This document shows, in pieces, positions 25,040 to 37,479 of a stretch of 64,000 nucleotides of DNA. Positions within the stretch are counted from its first letter, which is position 1, and the number at the start of each line of letters is the position of its first letter. This DNA comes from Anadara kagoshimensis (Eukaryota; Mollusca; Bivalvia; Arcoida; Arcidae), in NCBI GenBank assembly GCA_021292105.1, contig CM037864.1:40972514-41036513 (forward strand), given 5' to 3'. The notes beneath the pieces are model-generated. The model worked only from the letters and a program-made list of their open reading frames with translations. It was not told the origin of the DNA and made no database searches. Both the position numbers and the translations under genes were made by a program.

Positions 25040-27950
25040 TAAGAATATATTTGCAGAATGTTTTAACTATATGCAACAATTTTAGACGAAGAGGTTTTAG
25101 GATCAAATACAGTATCGGTATCCAAACTCTCAGCATTTCAACAAATGAAGGAGAAATGAGAATTCATGGTATATATGTCTTTGTATCTTTTGATGTCTAT
25201 AATGGTGTTTTACATAAAAAAAATTCTTTCACTAAAAATATATCTACAGTAGATGGATGGCAGAGGAAACCAGAGTAACCATAAGTAAACCACAGACAAG
25301 TGAAACGACAAAATTTCTGAATGCAGCAGTGAGAAGTACCGTGATCATTATAAAGACAGTAAATTAGACCACTAATGTCTTCAGAATATATAGATATCCC
25401 TGTGCAGTTTAGTTCCATCCAAATTTGAAATTCCACTCGCAAACCCTAGTCTTAATAAAAACAAGAAATAAAAATCAATTTTTTTCAATAATTGAGTAAT
25501 TGAGTAGTTCCACTTATGAAATCGAAATGCAACGTTGAACTTTCTATGATACAAATTATGTGCAGTGAATGAAAATGATTTGATTTGATTTGACATGTGC
25601 AATGAACGCAACATGTTGTAATCAACAACTGTACTGCATGCATTCATATCAATTATATAGCGATACATACAATGATATGTCATTGCAGCGCTATATTAAT
25701 TGTATTTTTAAATGATATAGCAACATGTCATAACAGCTATAAAAATGATTTTTTTGAAAAAATTACATCACACAAAGAAATGATAACAATGTTCACACAT
25801 TTCAATTTAATTACAATTTATATCGACAAACAATCTCCCACCGAGCATCAAAATCAATTTTTATCAAAATTAATTAATTTTCCAGGAGTGATTCTGAAAC
25901 CTTTATATTGGGATAAATGTTTCTACATGCCTCTATTGTCACACACATAATATCATACCTTCCGTAAATTATTTATTAAAACCCCTGTTGCTACTCAGTA
26001 TAAATCTCTGACAGTCGTTAATCAATATAAGATTCCCTTCAATATTTTATAGAAAATTTTACAAACTTTGTGTTATGTGTTATGTTTATTTTAGAGCACA
26101 GTGTAAATTGAAGGTGTAACAAAAAGAAGGGATATGCAAGTTTACAGTGGTTATTTTCTCCGTTCCTCCGAAAATAAATATTTTCTTGACTAACTATGCA
26201 AATAAAACACAAACAATTAAAATAGGATGCCTAGTTGCAAGCTCTTTATCTATTTATATATCCACAAACATGATTATATAATATTAAAGAAACATTTGTT
26301 TAAAATATTTAAAGCATGGTACATATAGAGTACAAGGGAAAAATAATAAAGGGGAAGGGGCAGGATGGGTTTTTGCCCCCTTTTTCCACGCCTGGATTCC
26401 CTATCTGAATCAGAGTGAGACATACTCTCAGCTTGCAACCGGTTCGAATAACTTAAAAACACGCGTGTTACTTATATACCCTACCCAGAAAAGCGTGCAG
26501 TAATATACAACACGGAATCAACCACCCGTGAAAATATTCAATCACGAGTGAAAATCTTCGTATACAATAAAAACGAATAAGCTCAGAAAGTAAATTTAAA
26601 TATTCATAGAACGTAAAGAAATGAATGTCTACAGTGGGATTCAAGCCCCCTTTGACATTGTCTATGACAAGATTCCTTTAATACTTTGTGTTATGCTAGT
26701 GCACAGTGTAAAAGTATAGTGTCTGTTGTTGAAAAAATGGTGTTGAAATAAGTAATGATGGCTTTCTGTGATCATTAGAGTAGCTCAAAATGAAAGCAGG
26801 ACAAAACGACATGAATGACATGGGTAATGGAGAATGACATTTTTTTAATGGGCTGGGCTTGGTTCCTTGAAAAATGAGATATAATACCAGAGGTCTCATG
26901 TTAAATGAAGATAGGAATTTTTCTCTCCAACAAAGTCACAAGATCAGTGACTATCAGTCTTCAAGCCTGGCATGGCCCCCATTTCTTTTCTGACTCTTAA
27001 ATTGTAAGTTCAGCTACTTAATGACGGCCCCAGGCTTTCTGTTGATAGGATGCTGGTTAGGTTACAGTGTCAAAAAGTCAAAATGTCTAAACTAGAATCT
27101 CCTGTAGACACATGTTTTATATATCTCACCTTTATAAAAACATTTTACACCTGAGGTTGCCAGAAAAAATGTTGATCTTGCACCAAAATGGCATATCTTA
27201 TGTGATATTATCATTTGTACAAACATATAGGGACTGTAAATAAAGTCTTAATAATAAACCAAAATGATAAGTAAACAAAAATCTGTCAGAATGTACACTT
27301 TATACTAACAATACTCAACCTTTTAACACATGAGACTGATAAAACTTGTCATGGGTAAACCTTGCCTACAGACAGAAAATAATGCTGGTAATTAAGGTTG
27401 CCCTTGGGTTATTTATGTGCAATAACTTGTAAATGTCACACTATTATTTCTGATATCTTCATTTCACCTTTAAACCACCAAATTTATTGTTTTAAAAATG
27501 TCTATAAAAAATTTATTTTTTTACGTTTTTTCGGCACCTCATCATTTAAAAGTCTTCATTTTTTGGGTGAATAATTCTACTAAAGTTTCTAAACTTTCTG
27601 CACCTATGGTATAAGTCTTCCCTCACCCTAACTTTATACATGTAGCATCATGTTAAAGTGTAGAATTGATGAAATGAACCCTGTCTTAACAAAATCAGAT
27701 GCCATATGATTGGAAAGAATTGGTCTAAATGGACAGGTGACTCTGGAGGCAAGTGGTGTTAAATAGGACTCAAAAATCACAGTTCCACCGTCTGTAGTGT
27801 TCAGTTCTCTCACTCTGGTCAGTTTTCATCTGTTTGATGGTTTTATTTATGTACTTCAGGTTTCCTCCACCATTTCAGAAGTGACTGTACATAAATCTGC
27901 ATTGAGCATTAACTTCATCTATCTGTATCAACAAGTCTTATTGTAAATGG
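25040..27950. other. no supported gene
   Basis: AT-rich DNA with overlapping open frames on both strands between 25051 and 25950 (up to 100 codons). None has a splice site or residue pattern I trust. A faint SINE-like segment (GGATGGCAGAGGAAACCAGAG, 25253-25275, minus) and another near 27825-27900 (TTCAGGTTTCCTCCACCATT) are family B remnants. Confidence 0.4.
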
Positions 27951-27951
27951 T

Positions 27952-28012
27952 TGAGAGAGAGAGAGAGAGAGAGATGGCTATATTTCAAGTGAAAGAGAGA
28001 AGAGATGGTCAT

Positions 28013-28062
<50 letters not shown>

Positions 28063-28106
28063 TAAAATTTTAAGTAGTTGAGAGAGAGAGAGAGAGGAGA
28101 CAAAGA
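27952..28106. repeat. compound (GA)n microsatellite
   Basis: Three long GA runs separated by short unique pieces, including an uninterrupted run of about 40 bp at 28018-28058. Confidence 0.9.
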
Positions 28107-28754
28107 GAGAGACTTTAAGTAACAGATTGAGTCAGACATCTGATATTATATTGAGATTTTAACATTATAATTATTTGTAAGCACAATGATTTAGTGTGGG
28201 TAATAACATTTATTCCGATAGGCGAGATAATTATGGGTTGTCACAACTCCAGTTTGATATACAGATACAAGTAGCTCACCCCAGACAGACAATATAGATC
28301 TAATTTACAACATTTAAGTATCATCCTATAATTTATACTAGACACAAATCATTTGAATTAAAAAAAAATTTAAATATTTGTTTTATTCTGTTTAAATTCA
28401 TAAAATAAAATCAATATATAACTGCAGTTAAACCTCGATTCATCACCACTATCATCAGTTCAGTGAGATTTTGGTGTTATAATTGGTTTTGTGGACCGAT
28501 ATAGAAATATACTTTGGAACTTCAAAATACTGTGGTAAAAATGCCAAACATTATTAACAAGGTTATAGAGAGAAAGAGTGATGTGCAAACCATTGATTTA
28601 GGGGACAATTTTTGGCTTCTTCACCAAGAAAGTGGGGGCACACTGTTGTTGTTGGTACACATTTTGTGACAACACCAGATATTAGATGTAGGTTGAAATG
28701 CTCCAAAGCAAATGCTATTTATTATAAAGTAGAGTAAGGTTATGTGCGTTCATG

Positions 28755-28780
28755 CCCCCCCCCCCCCCCCCCCCCCCCCC
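28755..28780. repeat. poly-C tract, 26 bases
   Basis: Uninterrupted run of 26 C. Its length is probably uncertain in the assembly. Confidence 0.95.
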
Positions 28781-28795
28781 ATTTAAAACAAATGT

Positions 28796-28982
28796 CTCCA
28801 AATTGCAGATAAAAATAACTAACTTATCTCGTATTGTCCCCACTATTTTTCTTGCACATGTCCCCACTTTAAACTGTCAAAATATCCACACAAGTGCAGA
28901 TAAAATAACTAACTTATCTCGTATTGTCCCCACTATTTTTCTTGCACATGTCCCCACTTTAAACTGTCAAAATATCCACACA
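28796..28982. repeat. tandem duplication of about 91 bp
   Basis: Two adjacent, nearly identical units contain AACTTATCTCGTATTGTCCC, TTTTTCTTGCACATGTCCCC and CTGTCAAAATATCCACACA. The identity points to a recent duplication. Confidence 0.85.
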
Positions 28983-29544
28983 CACAGAATTTCAATATGT
29001 TAAATTCTATATCACAAAGACAGTAACAATCTGTAAAGAATCCTAATCCAGAAATATCAGAAGAGAGAGAGAGAGAGAGATTGTTTCAATATGTTAAGTT
29101 ATACACTGTATCACAAAGACAGTGTCCTTATCAAGTAATTTCAGACATGAGAGAGAGAGAGAGAAAGAGAGAGAGAGAAGCAAGTTTCAATATGTTAAGT
29201 TACACACTTGTAACATAAATGTTATTTACAGACTGTATCACAAAGACAGTAACAATGTCTAAAGAGTCCTTATCCATCTAGTTATCATAATACATATTCT
29301 CAGACATAAGACTGGTTGCCTGGTTAATAATCAGATATCCTACAGTATAAAAAATTAGGTAAAATACCAACAGTAACAAATACTGGGAAACAATAACAAC
29401 ACAATAAAATTCTTAAAATGGTATTTTGTTTTTAAACAAGTCCCCAATAACCTCCATTCCTAAATAAGATAAACCATAGTATCATGAATGGCATACAGTT
29501 GTCAATGTATTTTATCTAAGACATACTTTTCTTCAATAAGTACA

Positions 29545-30345
29545 CCAGACCATCACAAAATGTGGCGTCTGCTCCAAGCCAAAGGCACAGCAAACCATCA
29601 CAAAATGTGATGTCTGCTCCAAGCCAATAGGGGCAATAGACCATCACAAAATGTGACGTCTGCTCCAAGTCCAAGTCAATAGGCACAACAGGCTATCACA
29701 AAATGTGACATCTGCTCCAAGCCAATAGGCTCTTGTTGTTACAGACCATCACAAAATATGATGTCTGCTCCAAGCCAATAGGCTCTTGTTGTTACAGGCC
29801 ATCACAAAATATGATGTCTGCTCCAAGCCAATAGGCTCTTGTTGTTACAGACCATCACAAAATATGATGTCTGCTCCAAGCCAATAGGCTCTTCTTGTTA
29901 CAGACCATCACAAAATATGATGTCTGCTCCAAGCCAATAGGCACAACAGGCCATCACAAAATGTGCCGTCTGCTCCAAACCAATAGGCTCTTGTTACAGA
30001 CCATCACAAAAAATGACATCAACTCCAAGCGAATAGATGCAATAGACCACCACAAAATGTGGTGTCTGCTCCAAGCCAATATGCACAAGATACCATCACA
30101 AAATGTGACGTCTGCTCCAAGCCAATATGCACAAGATGCCATCACAAAATGTGACGTCTGCTCCAAGTAAATAGGCACAACAGACCATCACAAAATGTGA
30201 TGTCTGCTCCAAGTCGAGGCACATCAATGTGATGGTCTTAGTCAATAGGTGGCGCAACACATCATCATAAAATGTGATGTCTGCTCCAAGCTAATAAGCA
30301 CAACAGACCATAACAAAATGTGACATCTGCTCCAAGCCAATAGAT
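29545..30345. repeat. minisatellite, about 16 units of 45-55 bp
   Basis: Each unit has CCATCACAAAATGTGATGTC, TGCTCCAAGCCAATAGGC and a variable link (CACAACAGA or TCTTGTTGTTACAGA). A longer unit type with the TTGTTGTTAC link clusters at 29700-29900. Open frames on both strands (29895-30178) only follow the repeat. Confidence 0.9.
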
Positions 30346-30349
30346 GTGA

Positions 30350-32120
30350 TCTGAAGTGACTGCAAGTACAGAACACCCCCCCCCCCCATATTTTTACCTA
30401 TGTCAACTCACATTTTAAAGCAATTGTGAAATGAATTGTCTTGCCAAAGGACAAACCACCCAATATGGCTAGAGCTTGAAGCCACAACCCCTTGAACCTA
30501 TTAACCCACTTTGAGCCACATTTCTTCAGATTGCTGGGTTTCAACAACTCTACTTAGTAGTGAAGTAGAAAAAAATTATATACTTCAATCTTTCCCAGTA
30601 AAATACATGGATTTTATGAACAAATTGATTTTTTGTAATCAGAATAACGGATTTTATAAAAAAATTGATTTTTTGTCACCAAAGTAATGTATTATCATCC
30701 TTCTGAAAAAGCATATCAATTTTGGCGACACAAGTATGAAGTAGATGCCTAAATCTAGTGGGAAGGAAGCGAGGGGTCAGACGAAATTTATTGCATGGGA
30801 TCAGTCACTTGGCTACCTTATGACGCCCTACTGATCAACAAATATAAATATATGGCTTATCTATCGGAGTTTTTACCTGTATGGTATTACATGATGTAGA
30901 TTGGCTAGAAGTGTTATTAAATCTAAAGGTGTGAACAAATATACACTAAGTCCACATTTTGATTACACCTCGTAAAAATCATGACTGTTTGAATTGGATA
31001 CAAGATTACGACTGTATCTACACTGAGCAAGGTAAGTTTGAGAATATGCACTGGCTAAGTTTGAAAATATCGGCGGGCAAAATTTGTTTTTGTTCTAGAA
31101 AATTTTAAGAAAGGCAAAACTTATACATTTATGAATTGGTGTTGTGAGACAAGTCTTAAATTTAGGTTCAAAGAAAACGGATTATTTATAATGGACAAAG
31201 TCTTGATGTAATATGTACTCGAGTTCACAAATAATGCTTCAGTCAACTCAGTTTAAAAGAGTACCGGGCTTGGGTTAATGAACTAAGTCACTCATTGTAT
31301 GTCTTGGACACAGAAACTGGGTTGGTTGGTTGAATGTTGTTTTGCCTCACAATAACAATTTTTCAGCTAACACCTGAACCACTTGGCCACTGTTGTGTCC
31401 AGATACTGTGATTAACACCACACTAATGAGTCTCTATGATCAGGATATAATTTGGAAAATTGACAGAAATCAGAAATCTTTTTTAATATGTGCCAATTTA
31501 ATCAGCTTTTCCAAAGCTAGAAGAGTCCCAAAATGCCAAGTGTTTTTTTTTCTGTTCAGGTCTTAGCGAGTTAACAAGTTTTAATTGATAATCACCAGTT
31601 TGTTTATTTCTAAGAGTACATTAGCATGCTATTTTTATCAAAACTATCAATCATTTAGCCGAAATAAAGGACATCTATTTAAATTCTATGCACATAAAAG
31701 AAGTTGCAAACTATATTTATAAACATTTAAATTGTGCAAATCATTATGCACTTGGAAGACATGATTTTCTATTCAAATTAACACTTAACATAAATAGTTA
31801 AGATCTTACCAGAATACATTTAAAATCCATTTAAAAACAATGGGTATTGATAGATTAATTAGTTTACTTTTCACAACAGGTAAACTCAGGTATGTCATTT
31901 AGTATTTATGTTTAGATCTGACTTAAAGTTCTTATCCTGGTTTTCAGAACGTGAAGTGACTTTTGGAGAAAGACTAGGCCATCACAAGATTAACCCCAAT
32001 ACCTCTACTTATTTCCCAAAATGTCTAAATATTCCCCCAAATTATTTCCGCTCCATTATTTTTACAGGTGTCCATTTATTTATCATTTTGGTTGATGGGG
32101 CCCAACCTATAATCAGAAAT
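30350..32120. other. no supported gene
   Basis: Contains a short poly-C run (30376-30387) and a possible non-coding exon with donor GAGCAAG|GTAAGTTTG at 31029 that has no coding potential. A SINE-like fragment lies near 31320-31400. Confidence 0.4.
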
Positions 32121-32122
32121 CA

Positions 32123-32473
32123 GAGTTGAGTTGAGTTGAGTTGAGTAATGTTGTTTAACGTCTAAGTCAAGAATATTTCACTTATATCGAGACGTCGCCA
32201 GCTATAGGCGAAGGTGCAGAAAATTTGCCTGTGTGTTGCGCTTATGGCATTATACAGCAGGGTTCTTTAACTTGTTAAGCCCATCATGACACGGGACCTT
32301 GTTTATTTTAAGTTCCCATCGAAAGAACTGTGACTTTCATTTCGTAATGCCAAATGCTTGGCGAAAGAACAGTCACTACCCACTTTCAAGTCTTGGGTCA
32401 GACCCGGCCGGGTTCAAACCCATGACCTTCCACTTACAGAGCGAGCACTCTACCAACTGAGCTACCCCAGTGG
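32123..32473 (-). mobile_element. tRNA-derived SINE (family A), full length
   Basis: On the minus strand it opens with a well preserved tRNA-like head. The A box is TAGCTCAGTTGGTAGAG (32464-32448) and the B box is GGTTTGAACC (32420-32411). The body includes GCCTATAGCTGGCGACG and the segment ATATAAGTGAAATATTCTTG. The tail is a (CTCAA)n run (32123-32145 on this map). Pol III transcription by the internal boxes is expected for the family. This is the best reference copy in the window. Confidence 0.9.
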
Positions 32474-32507
32474 TAAGAGATCAAAGAAAAGCCTTAACCA
32501 CTGGAAG

Positions 32508-32781
32508 GGACTTCCATGGCCAAGTGGTCTAGAGCATGCACTAACTGCATGGTCACAGTGGGTCTTACCATCCCAGTTCAAATCCCACATGGGGTAGATC
32601 CTAGTGTGAGAAAGTTTGTCAGTTTACTTAATGAAGGTTGTTTGTTTGTTTCCTCTTGGCACTCTGGTTTCCCCCACCATTCCTGAACAGGCTACTTGAA
32701 TCTAGACTGAAGAAAAACATCAATACTCCATGCTTCTTACCACTGGCAACCACTTAACAAGTTGGGTATTGAAGCTTTTTC
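32508..32781 (+). mobile_element. tRNA-Leu/Ser-like SINE (family B)
   Basis: The head GGCCAAGTGGTCTAGAGCATGC fits an A box of a class II tRNA. The B box is GTTCAAATCCC (32576-32586). The body carries CTCTGGTTTCCCCCACCATT and ends near GGGTATTGAAGC. It lies head to head with the SINE at 32123-32473. Confidence 0.75.
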
Positions 32782-32789
32782 AAATAAAT

Positions 32790-35095
32790 TCTATATCAGA
32801 AAAATACCCTTATGTTAGCTTGATTAAAAATTTGAGATCAGTATGATTTTTTTAAAAGCATTCAATCAAATCAATATGATGCAATATGTTACCTGTATTG
32901 AACAAGTGACAAAGAACCAATTATGTTTGTCAAAAATTATACCTGGAAAAAATGAATAAAAAATTCAAAGGCTTGCTTGATTAATATCTTGTAAATGAGT
33001 ACAGCTATTACAAGATCAAATGAAGTCAAGAAAAAAAGGAAAGTGTATCAGTTTTTTTAATCTATTACCCGTTATACTGTAATCAATATTTAATGATTCC
33101 CTGTAGATTACTACTGCTTTTTTATTTTATACACATTGAAAAAATGGGATGAAAAAATATGTGATTTCTGAAAACAACAAAGACCTATTAATATGTCAGA
33201 ATAAAGATTAATTTCTTTAGGGGTGTTTAAAATGAGTCGATCTATTACACATTTTTGATCTTGTCAGTTGATGCATTGTGGGTAACAGGTTCACTGCACG
33301 AAAAATACCCATCTATCTGTTTCGAATCAGTAAGGCATAAAAATAGGTGAGTACTTGAGCAGAAAAATGGCTTATTTCCACTATATGCATGTTCTTTAGT
33401 ATATGACCATAGTGTTCAATCAGAATTATAAAAGAAAGACGGGATAGTAGCTTGTTAACCCATGAATGTTACTTTGTAGTAGCCATATTTGGAATAGCTA
33501 TGCAAAATATTATGTTTTGGATTGTTTTAAAGAATGACTAGAAGATAGAATTTTTATAACATATATTTGGGTAATAACATTTCTTGGAAGTCAATATATT
33601 CCAATTTGTTAAATCTGAAAAAGCTGTGTACCTTAATTTTGGATCAGGAACAATGGTTCACTATGTAGCGCTATATATATCCATATTGTAACAGAGTAAT
33701 GGTTCTGCCAGTAAAATTGTTTCAAAGGATAGTGTTTACTAGAGATGGAATAAAGCCACTAGTCATTTCTACTCCAGGGATTTCATGTATTGGAACATTT
33801 TCACATTGGAAAATAATTATGTTTACATGTACAGTACCTGGAATACTAAGGTAGGAAATATAACTGTGTAGTCTCTCAACACTCCATATTATTCTATTAC
33901 TTTATTGAAGAATTCTGTATGAAAATTGAAGTCATAAAGAAGTGAGACTGTATATTTTGGGAGAGTAAAATAGCATGCCCATTAGGTCTTTTGTACCTGT
34001 AAATATTATAGAATTTTTTGAAAAATTATTGTTGATTAAAGTTCAAGAACATGTTTAATAAGTCATTTTTAGACTGTTTCAGTCAAAATTTAAATTTTAG
34101 TAGAGGGTACATATGGAAGATAGAAAAGAATTTTGAATTAACATAATCTATTTTTGGTAAACTGAAGTTTAAAATTAAGATAAATTTAATGCTTAACATA
34201 ACAATTGAGTTGGAGCTTTTAATTGATTTTTAAAAGCATTATAAGTTAAATAGATGTAGTTTTGATTTTGCAAAAAAAAAAAAATAAATAAAAACAGAAA
34301 TAGTGGAAAAATTCATGCACTGCATAATAAAGTCACAAAAAATCCTGTAAATTATTGAGTCACATGTGTGCCAATATTTATCTAAATTTTAAATCAGAAT
34401 ATAGATCATAAAATATTATATTTTATCACTGTTCATAACATTTAATATCTGTTAACAATAAAACAATATTGAACTGTCTGCTTGACCTTTCATTAGGAAT
34501 ATTCATATAGGAGGATCCACCTAAGACATAGGTAGTATAAGAGGTCGCAGTTAATACATTCACTGTACATTTCCATGATGTAGACAATATACACACTGTT
34601 TCACCTATATTTAGATGTACTGGTCTGTGATAAATATTTCAAATGAAGGTCAAACGGCCAGGTCAAACTTAACACACTATATGTTTCACATGATTACATG
34701 ATCTATTGTCATTACACCTGTTATTTCTAATATTTCAAAAAGAATATAGGTAATAAATTAATTTTTTTTCTCTTAAAAATAAAATATGTACTAAGGGAAC
34801 ACAGGTGTTCTCACACACAAGAAATTCTATATCGCCCTGACACTTTTAAAAATATTTTAGATATCAGTATGTAACCCCTCACATCTGGATATTGAACTTT
34901 CCATGAGTAAGATACTAAAACGAAAAAAATAAAGATCCTGTTTCAAAACTGAAAAGAGAAAAATCTAAAAACATAGACATAGCTTTTTGAATTTTGAACC
35001 ATTTATTATTTATATTATAAAAAAAAAAAAATAATTTTTATCAGGTGACCATAAAAATCAATTATGCATTCAAAAAACATAGCAAATACAAAATT
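32790..35095. other. no recognisable gene or repeat
   Basis: AT-rich DNA with A and T runs. Nothing with splice or repeat structure was seen. Confidence 0.45.
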
Positions 35096-35099
35096 TGAA

Positions 35100-35322
35100 G
35101 AGTGGGTGGTATGTGGGTTTTATGCCATCTTATACTTTTGAATGGTGGTGGAAACTGGTCAAACCAGAGAAAAACAACCTGACCTTCGGAGAACCAAAAG
35201 ATAAACAAATTCAACTTTAGCAAGCAGATTACTGACAAACTATCTCACAGATTGGTATTTGAACATAGACAGTGAAAGGTAGTTTGCCTTTTAGACTTCT
35301 TGGCCACCAAGCGGAAGGCTTA
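35100..35322 (-). mobile_element. degenerate SINE (family B)
   Basis: The minus strand has the head GGTGGCCAAGAAGTCTAAAAGG, a B-box remnant and GGTTTGACCAGTTTCCACCACC, corresponding to the parts of the element at 32508. It is heavily mutated. Confidence 0.5.
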
Positions 35323-36045
35323 TAATGTTAAACGACTTATTAATCTTAGTTGTAGATCACTTGCAGATGGTCACGATCCCTCAAATTTAAATAAGTGGTC
35401 AGACTTAACATTTTACCACTTAACACTTCAAATCCTCGAGAGTACAAAAATTATACTTGGTTTGAAAACAAATTTTTAAAATACACTGTTAAAAGTTTTC
35501 AATACCTCACAAACTCCAAAACAAAAAGTTGTTGATAAAATAAAGGTTGAAATGGGATTTTATCAGTAAAGTTACGACATAAGTGGAATATTTTTGGTTG
35601 TGTATAAACCTTCAGATTCTAGTCTACAGTTTGCTTTGGCATAATGAGTGGTCTTGATGTGTAAATTTATGTAAATATAGCCCATTAGGTTTCAATCATG
35701 TCAAGTAAAGTGTATGATATCTCGTTACAGGTGCGATATACTCAGGTGTTACAGGGTACACAGGTACACATTAAAATCTATGCATTATAAATGTAGAGTT
35801 GCAGTTAACTCATTAATGCACTGTCAATATGCACATTTATTTACAGACTGTGGGTATTGTTAGCAGGTGCTTTTTATTTATATCGCCATATAATTGATAG
35901 GTATTTTAAATACACATTTTATTTGAAAGATAAATTTCTCACTGATCAGGATGTTCACATCACCTGCAACATTTCAGCTTTATGTTTAAAATAGAACCCT
36001 GAGTAAATAAGTAAGTTAATATTTTTAAAACTCAGCTAAATGAGA

Positions 36046-36432
36046 TCTCTGTCAAATTCTCATAGTGTTTACTTTAAACAGGTGCCACTGTGTCAGTTTC
36101 TCATGGTGTTCACTTTAAACAGGTACTGTGTCAGTTTCTCATGGTGTTCAATTGAAACAGGTGTCACCGTGTCAATTTCTCATGGTGTTCAGTTTGAACA
36201 GGCGTCACTGTGTCAGTTCCTCATGGTGTTTAGTTTAAATAGGTGTCAGTTTAAACAGGTGTCACTGTATCAGTTTCTCATGGTGTTCCATTTAAACAGG
36301 TGTCACTGTGCCCGTTTCTCATGGTGTTCAATTTAAACAAGTGTCACTATGTCAATTTGTCATGGCGTTTGATTTAAACAGGTGTCACCATGTCAATTTC
36401 TCATGGTGTTCAGTTAAGACAGGTGTCACTGT
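36046..36432. repeat. about 41-bp minisatellite, about ten units
   Basis: Unit CAGGTGTCACTGTGTCAG plus TTTCTCATGGTGTTCAGTT plus TAAA, with one short unit near 36240. The 98-codon frame on the plus strand is created by the repeat. Confidence 0.9.
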
Positions 36433-36779
36433 ATTAATACATAGGAATTTGATAAGGATATAAGGATATTTTTTTATTTGTTATGTCATTAATTTTAACA
36501 CATGTATCAGCATTTTTTTCTTTCTGAAAAAAAGATTAAATAAACAAAGACATGTACATGATAAAAATATATAATATTCTAAGTGATTTGATATTTTTAT
36601 ACATGTGTATGACAGATTAAAATTGATGAGATAGAAGACATATCAGTTATGTATCCTCAGAGTTAACCCTTTATTGTGACTGCTACCTAAAATCGCAGGG
36701 GGCGGGGATCTTACTATTCAAATGGTAAATTCTTATTTCTGCTATACAGGAGGAGAACAAAAGTAAAGGATATTGATAG

Positions 36780-37475
36780 AATGTAACCTGCTGTGTTTAT
36801 ATCCCAATCACGAATACCCTGATGCCTAATTAAAATGTTCATAGTAGGGGTGTAGAGGGGTAGGACTGGAACCAACTGGCACAGTTATTTCACTTATATT
36901 GAGATGGCACCAGCTAATAAAATGTAATCTGCTGTGTTTATATCCCAATCACGAATACCCTGATGCCTAATTAAAATGTTCATAGTGGAGGTGTAGAGGG
37001 GTAGGACTGGAACCAACTGGCACAATTATTTCACTTATATTGAGACAGTACCAGCTATTTGAATGTAATCTGCTGTGTTTATATCCCAATCACGAATAAC
37101 CTGATGCCTAATTAAAATGTCCATAGTGGGGATATAGAGGGGTAGGACTGGAACCAACTGGCACAATTATTTCACTTATGTTGAGATGATACCAGCTAAT
37201 GGAGTGTAACCTGCTGTGTTTATATACCTATCACAAATACCCTGATGCCTAATTAAAATGTTCATAGTGGGGATATAGAGGGGTAGGACTGGAACCAACT
37301 GGCACAATTATTTCACTTATGTTGAGATGATACCAGCTAATTGAGTGTAACCTGCTGTGTTTATATCCCAATCACAAATACCCTGATGCCTAATTGAAAT
37401 GTTCATAGTCTGGGTAAAGAGAGTCTATACTTCTTCCACTGGCACATTTATTTCACTTATATTGAGACAGTACCA
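36780..37475. repeat. 141-bp tandem satellite, five units
   Basis: Units start at 36780, 36921, 37062, 37203 and 37344, each exactly 141 bp apart. The last unit decays after its first half. Each unit holds TAACCTGCTGTGTTTATATC, CCTGATGCCTAATTAAAATG, GTAGGACTGGAACCAACTGG and ATTTCACTTATATTGAGATG followed by CCAGCTA. The last two parts match the conserved body of the family A SINE at 32123 (TATTTCACTTATATCGAGACG..GCCAGCTATAGG). Confidence 0.9.
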
Positions 37476-37479
37476 TTCC

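Noticed and set aside
25051..25950. Cluster of overlapping open frames up to 100 codons on both strands
   Set aside because: Both strands are equally open, which is typical of AT-rich DNA poor in TA-initial codons. No splice signals or residue patterns support coding.
29545..30345. CRISPR-like array of regularly spaced repeats
   Set aside because: The spacers are themselves repeated, the genome is clearly eukaryotic and no cas genes exist. It is a minisatellite.
32411..32473. tRNA gene on the minus strand
   Set aside because: A and B boxes are present, but the sequence continues into a SINE body and (CTCAA)n tail shared with other copies.
36040..36336. 98-codon repetitive open frame
   Set aside because: Frame created by the 41-bp minisatellite.
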